Origin: Tomocerus qinae
Taxonomy: Eukaryota; Arthropoda; Collembola; Entomobryomorpha; Tomoceridae
Assembly (NCBI GenBank): GCA_020055645.1
Contig: CM034546.1
Coordinates: 22,940,001-23,004,000, forward strand
Direction: 5' to 3'
DNA length: 64,000 nucleotides
In this document: in pieces, positions 54,851 through 64,000 of the stretch
How the letters are laid out: each line of letters opens with the position of its first letter
How positions within the stretch are numbered: the first letter of the stretch is position 1
The notes under the pieces: model-generated
Told to the model about the DNA's origin: nothing
What the model saw: the letters and a program-made list of their open reading frames with translations, nothing else
The model's database searches: none
Program-made: the position numbers and the translations under genes

Positions 54851-55579
54851 GCGTAAGTGACATTTGGGAATTCGGTCTTCAGCTTCTTAAGAGCTTCTTC
54901 GTCTCTGTCCACAGTAAAAACCACAGCGTTGCCATCGTAAAACTTTTTGACCAAAGCCCGACCAATGCCTTTATTTAGAGAAATCAAAATTTGATTACTA
55001 CTTGTATCAGAAAAACTGATTGGAGTTGGTTTTCTACCCGTGATTAGATTTTCAAATTTAATCTCACAATCCCTCGTTTTAAAAACGCTTATCAGTATCA
55101 GTACTCCTTGACTTAATATTTACTCAAAACTTCATAACTTCAAAGTTCAAGTAGATATATGGCATTCATGTAGTCCACTTGACGATTTTAACCTTCCTAG
55201 TTTTTTGTATTGAAATTTGAACAGGAGTTTTAAAATTTTCCTTATCCTAGTATTAAGGATATTTGGGTAACTAACTTGGGCTAGAACTTTAAGTGAAGAT
55301 TTGAGTAAACAATATATTATATTGCATAATTTTGGGTCACAAATCAGTTATTGAAATTTATTTTTAAAATGTTTGACATTTTGCTTTTTCCAAAATATCA
55401 TTTTCAACCCACTCCCAAATTTTTTAATCAAATTACTGAATCTTTCTTAACAAAAAAAAACTAAATAAAAAGTGTAAATAAATATAAATAATTAAATAAT
55501 TGTATGTGTTAAATGGATTACCTCCTCCACCTCCTGTGATAAGAATACGTTTTCCTGCAAAATTAATATTTACTGACAT

Positions 55580-56730
55580 TGCGTTGTAGCAAAGAGTATT
55601 TTTGTCCAAGTTAAAGTTTATTGAGCGATAAACTTGAAAAATGCCAAATATGGAATTAAGTATTTGTACACAGATGTAAATACTTCTTGCTGGTCACTAG
55701 TAAAATGACCATCACATGTGCAATATTCTCTTTGGTATTGTACACGATATACTAAGGTAGTTCATCTTCTTTTCAAGCCCGCAGCCAAAAAAAATCGTGG
55801 AGGGAGGCACTAAGAAAATTATTCTCGAGAAGCACGAAATTTTTAGTGCTTCTTAAAGGTGTTTAACAAAAAATTCTTTAGTATCCTCGATTTTAAAAGG
55901 GAGGAAGATTACCCAGTGCCCTACTCGCCCTATCATCTCTTACGAAACTGCACAACTCAAGTTAGATGAGCATTTCACCTCCGTATTTTATTTATTTGCC
56001 ATAGAGTTACATAGTTACATACGGGGCATAGTAAAAATTAAGTCGAACCGGTTTCAGTAGCCGACTTTACAAAAAGTTGTACAGGAAATTCAATGCCATT
56101 AAACATTCAAATACACATATTTTTGCTTCCAATAATTCATTGTTAGTATGCTATCTAAGTAGTTTGCAGCTTTCAGTTTAATAGAAAAAAACTTTTTTTG
56201 CTACAACTAGGCTTAAATAAAACCATCTATATCCTATTTATCTACCTTTGTGCTCAAACGTAGGAGGAGAGGGTGTAATGCCAATTGTCAAGTTCATTCA
56301 GCACGAACAAACTTATTTTCAGTCCTGAATTTGTACTTTTCGCATTTGTACATTGCTAATAATAATGTCGCCTCCTGTTTCAAAAGATCTAACAATGTAC
56401 CAGCCTATATGGTGGCATAAACTGTACGAAAGAGCATCCAAGTGTTCATTAATGGGGAACTTTGATCAATATTACTTAACATTACAGGTTTCAAAATAAT
56501 CACTAAAATAGCACAAGGAAAAATTTGCCTTTTTTCTAACTGCATCCTTGATACAGTACGTATTACTAGGGTAGGTTAGCTTTAAACTATCACGACGTAA
56601 TATGCTCCACAAGGTCAAGTCCAACTATGTGTTTGCAAGATAAGATCGTTATATTCCCAACAAGGGCAGAGAATGTTTGATAAACACGAATATTATATGT
56701 TCACCATCTATATTTTCATTTCATTTGGTT
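55580..56730. repeat. upstream flank of SDR unit D, duplicated in unit C
   Basis: Aligns to 45640-46616 and 47322-47460 of unit C. No gene is seen in it. Confidence 0.65.
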
Positions 56731-58560
56731 TCATATAATAATACTCACATATGCAAAGAGGATATCTCTATGCTTGAGTGCTTTAATAGTTCTCTGCTCT
56801 ATGACAATCAAATTCATACATAAAGCATTTACCATATTTGTATTAGTCCTGTTTAAGTTGGCATGCACGTCATTTCGCACAATGTAACCGTAACCAAAAA
56901 TAAAGGTTTAAAAGTTAAACCTATGTTATTTTTGATTTCCTGTAATCCCGCTACCTTCTAAACTTTTAGGATAGACAGCTAAGAGTACCTATAACAATAT
57001 TGGCAGCCCGAACTTGACAATTATTGAAAACAGATAACTTTAAAATTAATAGTAAATGTAAATATTGTAAAATGTATTAATAAATAGTAAATAACAGACT
57101 AGATATTAATTTTAGCACATTATTAGTGTTTATATAACACTGCATACCACTCATGGTGGCCTACAAGCCTTAAAAATTAAAATACATCATCCAATGTTGA
57201 ATGGTAAATGTTACATCAAATATAATTTCTCCAAATAGTTTATTATTAGTGGTAATTACCGTTGTTAATTATGTAATTTATATCATTTTCGACGTTTTAA
57301 AATAATTTACGGTATGCAAAATTTATCGTTTATACGCTGCATTCTTGCTCTTAATCACTACTATTAGATAAACGGCAAAAGTCAGTCACGTGACAATTCC
57401 GTTTGTATGTTTGTAGTTCCGTGTGTTGATTTGCCGTAATTCTAAAACGCAGATAAGCAAAGAATAACGCACATAATGAGAAAAATTCCAACACGTCCAA
57501 AGCAGAACAATTGGTGGCAATACACAATTATGCCCTGCACTGCGCGGTCTTTAGTTTCATACGACTTACAAGGCACAAAAAATTCATAATAGGGAAAATA
57601 CGTGCATTCCGTATAAAAAAATTTCCAGCTTTCAGGGCACTCAAGTTTTCTATTACTTCATGTGCGGGAAAATTCAATTTGGCCATTAACATTGATGTTT
57701 TGAATTTTGAATTGGTTTAGATTCCCAAAAAGTGAGTCAGTTTTCGACTCTGTAAAGCAAATTTTGCACCGTTTAAGACAGTAGTTCAGATTTCAAAATA
57801 CTGTTTTTGCCACAAATAGGGACATTGCTAGGTAAAGGTAACCAGCAAAACTATCATATAGAGGGTGAATGGGAATCGCAAAATTTCGTACTTTTTTGGG
57901 ACAGACCTAAATGATCTGAGATTACTGATCCTACACCCATGTAGTAAGTGTAAAAAAGATTCTTTAAAACTTTTTCTAGAGGTTATACTTTGAAAACTTC
58001 ACATTTTTATCTCTGGCTTAAAGATATCGTTTGAAACTTGAAATTGATACATATTTCTGTATTTGCATTTTGTGCTCCGTGTATCTTGCAATCAAAGACA
58101 AAATTGTGAAATTTTTAAAATATAACAACCTCTTGAATAAGTTCCGATTAATTTTTATTTAATTTACTTTTTCGGTGTTGGATCAGTAATTTCGGATCCT
58201 TTAGCACTTTCCTAAAAAAGTTAATGAGGAATATGATAGTCAAGAGATCATTTACGTTTGTATGCACCAAGAGTTTAAGCTCCCGGGACCTCAGATTTGG
58301 AAATCTCTGATGATCATGTAAATACATGTAAAAATTGCTTTACAACTCTAGAAATTCTGTCTAAAGTTATTACCCGATTTTCTTTGTGATACATTTTTGG
58401 AATCCTGAATATAATGTCGACCATCACAATGTACAAAATATACGATATACATTAATGGTATAATAGTATGCTCAATGAATTACTCCAATAGTCAAAAAAT
58501 ATCCTAAAATCTCATAGATGTGGTCAATATGCATCGAAATTTTTTTTATTTCCAATGTAA
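56731..58560. other. no gene recognised
   Basis: AT-rich DNA with short open frames only. No repeat or RNA gene was recognised. Confidence 0.4.
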
Positions 58561-58740
58561 CAGGCCCCGACCGCTGGCTAATTTCCACACTTTAGCCCCG
58601 CCAATTAGCCACGCCCCCGAATGGATCGTCACATTCTATTGGCTCAGAACACTTAAGCTCCTCCTACTTAGGGGGCGGGGCGGATTTCCACAGCAACCAT
58701 GCAGGTTGCAAGAGATTTTCTGTGCCTGAGTCAATATATT
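58560..58740. promoter_or_regulatory. GC-rich island with GC-box and CCAAT-like motifs
   Basis: Contains GGGGGCGGGGCGG near 58671 and, on the other strand, CCGCCCC- and GCCACGCCCCC-type motifs, plus ATTGGCT / CCAAT boxes. It is sharply GC-rich in an AT-rich window. It could be a promoter-like island or part of a transposon imported with a different base composition; no adjacent gene is seen. Confidence 0.3.
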
Positions 58741-58974
58741 TGTATTAAAATAGCATACCGGCCATCGGTAACATACTCTGTCCACCGACTAGACTCACAT
58801 TTTTAACCTGGAGTATAAGGTAACGTTACTTTGAGAGGGGCGTTGTTCCCCTTCCCCTACTGGACACGTCCAAGCACGTTCGTGCTTGGAAATGAGTATG
58901 GAAGGTTGCCAAAAAGTAGTGGACGCTACTCACGTTCAAATTTAGGTCTTTTAAGAGTACAAGAGTAGAGAACA

Positions 58975-59560
58975 AAACCTACATCAAGCCGTAACAGAAG
59001 CTCGCCTGAGTAAAGGCGACAATGTGCACATTTTTGGTAGAATGATAGTACAAAGTGGATTGATTATCCAAGCACGTATCCAGTAGGGGGTGAAGCGGGG
59101 GCGCAGCGCCCCCTTAATCTGAGAAAAGATAGCTTTTTCCAAAAATGGCCAATAATTGAAAAACATTTTCACGCGATTGTCTTATTTTATTATTTTTAAC
59201 ATCATTTTTGGTTGCGTCCCCCCCTTAACCAAATTCTAGATACGCATCTGTTGATTACTAAATTCTACAGTAATTCAAATTGGATCAATAATGATTAGAA
59301 TTGACTATCAAAACAAAAAGTTTTAAAATAAGTAATATTTTGCTATCAAAATAAATCTTAAATTTGGTAGGAGCGGAGTGAAAAATTTTCCTTAAACAAT
59401 TTATAGGAAACGAAATTGAACTTTGGCTATCTAAATGAAACAAAGTGAGCGCGCGGTATCTCAGTAACCAATGGATCGATTTGCATTCGAAAGGTATCGT
59501 GGGGACAGAAGGACGGGCGTAAGGACAGACTGTGCGGTTTTTTAAGCTCGCTTCTTCAAG
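58975..59560. repeat. degraded relative of the 48433-50270 foldback
   Basis: Shares CAAGCCGTAACAGAAGCTCG and CCTGAGTAAAGG with the foldback arms (48790, 49930-49980 inverted) and AATTTATAGGAAACG(A/C)AATTGAAC with its loop (49395). It is interrupted by a MITE at 59068-59250. Confidence 0.6.
59068..59250. mobile_element. hAT-like MITE, 183 bp
   Basis: Flanks TTGATTAT (59060-59067) and TTGATTAC (59251-59258) agree at 7 of 8 bases. The ends contain ACGTATCCAG and the inverted TAGATACGCATCTG. A GGGGG-rich part near the left and CCCCCC near the right form further inverted repeats. A related element is at 62779-62980. Confidence 0.65.
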
Positions 59561-60455
59561 CTATGAGCAAAAATACAAAAAAAACATTCAATTTTGTCAT
59601 TAATCGCTTGACGTTATATGCCAATTGAGGCTAACTCGGCCTTAATATAGCCCATTGTCCAGTTGTACCTATAATCTTGATTGAAAGTATCCGTGTCAAA
59701 AATGTGGTGGCTTGGCTAACCGGAGTAATTTGCCAGTAGCCAAATTTTCTTTGTAAACAAGAGGTTGACCCTAGGGCGTACTAAGGCGAAGTTTTGGAAT
59801 ATGATTTGACTATATCAATGCATCGTAAAATTTGTATCTCTGGCCCTGACCCACCTAATGAGAAAGCATGAAAAGGTCTATTGGAAATAATATAAAAATC
59901 TATGTATCTGAATTACATTCTACCCATCGTACAATAGTCACATTTTGGTGTGACCCTTTGTTCACAGGCCTTGGTGTACGCCTGTATATACCACTGTCAC
60001 TGACCTACTTAGGCATGTCGGTTGCTGTCAAACATTAGGAACCTTATTTTACATATTTATCTTGTTGCAATGACACACATCCAGAAGACAAATATGTCAC
60101 TGTTATTTTATTCGCAAGCAGTGCTTAGAATTTGTTTAATTTTTTCGGTTGGCGATGGAGCGTCGACCAAAACGGTAAAATTATGCAGACTGTTTTCTAT
60201 TTTGAGTTAAAATCAACTGTTTCTTGAAAAACTGATAACAAGTTAATATTTCCAAACAAAATAAATCAAGCGTTGTAATTCAAATACTTAAAGTCTGTTT
60301 AGAAGTCGATTCAAGGATGTATTTAACGACAGTTCGACAAATTTAATCTTTCATCTGTTTTGACCACTAGCAATTTTAAACAAGGCTTCATCTTGTACAA
60401 TAGTCCGTCATTTTAATACAGACTTTGGCATAACATTAATGTAATGGGTTATTAC

Positions 60456-61122
60456 CAGTGTTGTATTTTAGCCGGCTTTTTTACATTTTAGCCAGCCACT
60501 TGGATAAAATGGTCATAATGGACAAAAATGGACAAAAGTGGCTTTTTTGGCTTAAAATAAAGAATACATAAAACATCATTCCTTTTGAATGTCATTCGAT
60601 TCTGTGTGCACCATGAAATATATTTCCACGAACAATTAATTGTTTATGAATTTATTGATTAGTTAAATGTACAAAATAAAATATGACTTGAATTCAGTTT
60701 TCAATGTTACATTGCACCTAGACCCCCAATATTGATCTAGATTGTAAAGTTTGAGGTTTTACCAGCAGATTGTTGGTACTTGCTTCTTTAGATGTACTTC
60801 TACTTGAATGCTTGTAATAAATCATTGTTAAAGCTGAGCAAACAATATTTCCACAAACTTTAGATATAACTAAAGCACATCTGGAATGTTCATTTCTAGA
60901 TCGTATCAACCCATAAGAATTAAATTGACATTTTGTATAATTGAAATTCTTATATAGGTTTATAAAACGTTTATAAACATTTTAATTTAAATAATTCACG
61001 CTATTTTTTATTTTTATCCATTTAAAGCCATTTTGTCCACTGGCCAGCAAACATTTTAGCCAGCCACTATCCATTTTGTCCACTACCATTTTATCCACTA
61101 GCCGGTGGCCAGTCAAACACTG
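60456..61122. mobile_element. hAT-type non-autonomous element, 667 bp
   Basis: Begins CAGTGTTG and ends CAAACACTG; flanked by a perfect 8-bp duplication GTTATTAC (60448-60455 and 61123-61130). TTTTAGCCAGCCACT repeats occur close to both ends in the same orientation. No transposase. The flank of unit C (near 41245) lacks it. Confidence 0.88.
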
Positions 61123-61134
61123 GTTATTACATTG

Positions 61135-62699
61135 TTGTCGACACACGGAAAGACCACAAAAAGATTCAGTTCAGAAAGTGAAATTCATTTATTTTTAATG
61201 TTGTGAAATATTTATTTGCTACATTTTGGTATCTATTTATTTATTGTCTAGCAATAGGAAATTATTTAAATTATGAATATGGTGTATAGATTAATTTTAA
61301 TGGTTTAATGTTAAAATGTTAAGATTAATGCAAAAACAAATACTATTAATAATTTGGAATGGAATGATATATAATATGTGTATGTAATTTTGTGTTTATG
61401 TTTAGTGATAAAATTAGCGATGAAAGGTGAAGTCGGGGGTGAAAAATCCTATACTTAGTATATGTAAACATTGGGTTGTACGGATTGGGCCATTACAGTG
61501 ATTTGTAAAGATACTTACCCATAAGGTGTATGCCTAGAGTTGCCTTTATTTGTTGAATTGACTGGTGACATATAGCCTTGTGTTGGAGCCATATTTCACG
61601 TAATATGTATTCATCATATCCACAATGTATTTTGTCCTATACAATTGTGTTATGCATTTTACTGCTCCTTACTGACCACGCACCACGTGCTCAGTAAATT
61701 ACTAAGCACGTGCTTATTGGGTAGTAAGTAGTTGAGATGTTTCTCATCTATATCTGTTACGTAGACACACAAATGTCTACAGTACATTGTAAGCCATCTA
61801 TTGCGCTTTTGTCAAACTCTTTCAGTGCTCAGTTGTATCTAAATTTAGTCGTTGCAATAGGCTAAATAACTTTTCTTTTAACCAATAGAAAGTTAGATTT
61901 AGCCATTAATCTATAATTCTAAGCATTCAGACCAGTGTGAACTTGTTCTTTCAAGTTTCATTTGCGTGCCGTGGCGGCTCAAGTAAGTGTCTACTTTTGT
62001 GTTCTTCTCTACATTTTCGCTTCTGGACGGCATTTTCGGTCTTTTTGACCATTCTTTTCTTTAATTTAATTGTCTGTGTTTTAGTAATAAATAGTATTTA
62101 AGCAAAATACTACTTTTCAATACACATTTATTACAAAACACAAACAATTAGGCACGCATCGTCAGTTTGACTCTCGTCAGTCATCAACTGCACCGCTATC
62201 ACCACAACCTGACACTACGACTGCCCAAGGCATGAAAATTCAGCCTTTTTAACGGTCACTCGTCATCACCTTGAGTGCCCGATCAGTCTGACCTTACGGT
62301 ACAAGCCTGATTTAATAGTAAATCTGTATGGCTTTATGTATGTTAATAAGTAAATAAAGAAATCGTCTCAACTCAACGTCACGTGGTCTTGTGTACCTCA
62401 TTGTAGTATAATCAACTGATAGAGATAAGTGTATTAACTCGATTAGCTCAGGTCCTCGGATCCAAGGTGAAAGTTAAGCACTCAACTCTTTCTGTATTTA
62501 GTTTGATTGTTAATAGTTCAATTAGCCCAGGTCCTCGGATCAAAGGTGAACGATTCTTAGAAACAGTCTACTAAATACAGTGTAAAGTGCCTTTAAGGCT
62601 GGTCCTTCGAGAAAGAGAAACGAGGCTCTATTAAGCAGACTTGAGCTTTAGATAGCGTCTTACGGTTAGAGAGAGATTACGGTTAGCTGGCCGTAACAA
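61135..62699. mobile_element. 1.56-kb insertion, possibly a solo LTR
   Basis: Absent from the paralogous flank at 41240-41290. It is flanked by ACATTG (61129-61134 and 62700-62705), and its ends read TTGTCGACAC and GGCCGTAACAA, so TGT...ACA lies just inside, as in LTRs. It contains two copies of CAGGTCCTCGGATC with AAGGTGAA (near 62450 and 62530). No gag or pol frame is present. A solo LTR is the best guess, but the target duplication does not align neatly with TG...CA ends, so another class is possible. Confidence 0.5.
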
Positions 62700-62778
62700 A
62701 CATTGTAAACATACAATACAAATTGCCATTGGCGCTAATTACCTAAAAAAGATCGAGGACAATGCATACTATGTTAAG

Positions 62779-62980
62779 CAAGCTTGCACGTATCCAGGAA
62801 TTTGACCTAGATGGGGGGCTCACTAAAATATATATTAGTAAAACTATGGTATTTACGTGCGAAGCGCAAAAATTATTTAGATTTTAAACAGTTTTTGACA
62901 AAAAATAATCTTTTTCTGGGATCTTAGGGGGGTTTGGGCCCCCACCACCCCCACCTGGATGCGTGTTTGCTCTTAGGGTT
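62779..62980. mobile_element. MITE related to 59068-59250
   Basis: GCACGTATCCAGG at the left is mirrored by CCTGGATGCGTG at the right, with GGGGGGCTC / GGGCCCCC inside. It is absent from the paralogous site near 41325. The target-site duplication is decayed (about 5 of 8 matches). Confidence 0.6.
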
Positions 62981-63175
62981 GTACCATAAAATATATAATG
63001 TAATAGGATAACTTACAGTGCCTACGTATCGTACAAACAATAATTTTAAAAACAGTATTGCATAAACTTGTCGCATACCTAGGAGAAATCATTCTTTCCA
63101 AAACACTTTTGCTGAATTTTCTACAATTAAATCACAATTAATTATATATCGCAAATAATCAATATGTATTATTAC

Positions 63176-64000
63176 AGAGAAGTCAAAGTCTGTTATCACT
63201 TCTTGCCTGTAATTGCACGCTATCTTGCAAAACAACGTTAGTATTGCTAAGATAGAGAGTCGTCACAATAATACTCGAAGGACCAACCTTAAATAGACAG
63301 ACCCTACCTAAGTATTTTTCGTTCTCAATGCTTTTCTACTTAATAATCAAAAATGCACTAATTCCGTGATCTTCATTCACACAAAACCAGTTACACTTTA
63401 TTTCACACAAAAATCACAATTAATCAATTCACAAATTCTTATCAACTAGGTACACTTCCTAGATCTCAGCCTCCTCCTTTTTGCTCCTGAATTCCCCACT
63501 CTTAACACTTTCACAAATTAGCAAGTCGTCTATGCTAAACCATTTATTCAAAACGTACGAAGAACTTCCCACTTAGCAAGTCATCTCTGCTAAGCCATTT
63601 CTTCAAAACGTATGAAAAGCTTCACAAACACTTTTAGCTAAACCTTTAGTCAAATCTTTAGCTAAACTTTTAGTCAAACTTTTAGTTAGCTTTTAGTTAG
63701 TCGTTTTCAAAAGACTGAACGTACAAAAGCTTCCACCGAAATTTTCACCAAACCTTTTAGTCGAAAATTTAGTTAGCTTTTAGTTAGTCTAGTTTCTAAA
63801 ATGACTAAATGCACCAACTCCCCTACCAGGAATTATTAGTCAAAACTTTGGTTAGCAATTAGTTAGCCTTTTCAAAATTGACTAAATGAACCAAGCCTCC
63901 ACCAGGAACTTCTGAGAGAGAGAGACTTCAGAGAGGAACTTCAGCGAGCGATTTCAGAACGAGACTGAGCTCCGCTTCACAAGGAGCTCATACTTATACC
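63176..64000. repeat. degenerate tandem repeats, no gene
   Basis: The phrase TTAGCAAGTCRTCTMTGCTAA with TTCAAAACGTAYGAA appears twice (63520, 63575). TTTTAGTTAGCTTTTAGTTAGT-type units (split here below 20 bases as TTAGTTAGCTTTTAGTTAG) recur at 63690, 63770 and 63850, with a CACCAGGAA or ACCAGGAA phrase. Class unknown; the repeats run close to the window edge. Confidence 0.55.

Larger units (their letters stand above)
51191..55579 (-). pseudogene. SDR (DCXR-like) copy D, split by a transposon
   Basis: Same four-exon plan as copy C: exon 1 55522-55579 (58 bp), exon 2 in two pieces 54851-54968 and 52490-52632, exon 3 51850-51958 (109 bp), exon 4 51191-51511 (321 bp). The two exon 2 pieces add to 261 bp; subtracting the 8-bp target duplication leaves 253, exactly the length in copy C. 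Every exon is otherwise open and keeps the SDR motifs: GGGG|GIGRALVKKFYDGN, LVNNAG, IVNISSI, YCATK and PGPVNT. GT-AG sites are intact. The insertion is therefore the only visible lesion and must be recent. Unless the element is spliced out, no enzyme is made. Confidence 0.9.
59985..63175. repeat. duplicated distal flank of a further SDR unit (E), interrupted
   Basis: Once the insertions at 60456-61122, 61135-62699 and 62779-62980 are set aside, the rest aligns colinearly to 40741-41430 and to 14886-15175. In unit C this flank lies on the 3' side of the gene, so another minus-strand SDR copy is expected to the right of the window. Confidence 0.7.

Noticed and set aside
62430-62560. Nuclear tRNA genes (TTAGCTCAGGTCCTCGGATC resembles tRNA D-arm and T-arm text)
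   Set aside because: The sequence does not fold into a cloverleaf, and the two copies are a direct repeat inside the 1.56-kb insertion.
61135-62699. Full LTR retrotransposon
   Set aside because: No gag, protease, reverse transcriptase or integrase frame is present; at most it is a solo LTR.

Overview
The window is eukaryotic, AT-rich nuclear DNA from an arthropod. Genes have GT-AG introns, the mitochondrial-type segment reads in the invertebrate mitochondrial code (TGA = Trp, AGA/AGG = Ser) with the ancestral pancrustacean gene order, and inverted-repeat transposons and minisatellites are dense. A springtail is a possible source, judged only from the style of some membrane and Cys-rich receptor remnants; the sequence does not prove this.

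Layout. 1-2280: gene-poor DNA with a dispersed repeat and an inverted repeat. 2280-7831: a mitochondrial segment (AT-rich control-like region with hairpin, rrnS, trnV, rrnL, trnL1, nad1, trnS2, cob, nad6, trnP, trnT, nad4L, start of nad4) with many frame breaks, ending in a 100-N gap (7832-7931). It is either a nuclear copy (NUMT) or a mitochondrial contig mis-joined into a nuclear scaffold. 8.3-15.2 kb, 40.7-47.5 kb, 50.9-56.7 kb and 60-63 kb: pieces of a tandemly duplicated, four-exon short-chain dehydrogenase/reductase (SDR) gene on the minus strand. Copy A is a pseudogene, copy B is a last-exon fragment, copy C (43132-45639, 246 aa) is intact, and copy D is split in exon 2 by a 2.2-kb hAT-type transposon. 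A duplicated downstream flank at 60-63 kb predicts another copy beyond the right edge.

Between the SDR units lie a decayed family B (adhesion/Methuselah-like) GPCR on the minus strand (about 23.35-28.43 kb) with a signal-peptide exon, repeated Cys-rich units and TM2-TM5 exons; a trypsin-fold (S1) protease homologue whose catalytic triad has been lost (38.1-39.7 kb, minus); and a short multi-pass membrane protein fragment (47.5-47.9 kb).

The main theme is transposons. Eight or more non-autonomous elements can be delimited by terminal inverted repeats plus target-site duplications; most have 8-bp duplications and CA...TG ends typical of hAT. Others are a TTAA-flanked piggyBac-like element of 3.9 kb with nested inverted repeats, a TA-flanked Tc1/mariner-type MITE, and several foldback elements. 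Three of the large elements (18992-22885, 35621-36885, 52633-54850) carry a minisatellite as their core, and the 48433-50270 foldback has mirrored purine-rich arrays. Comparing SDR units gives empty sites for some insertions. I see no transposase gene, so all must have been mobilised from elsewhere.
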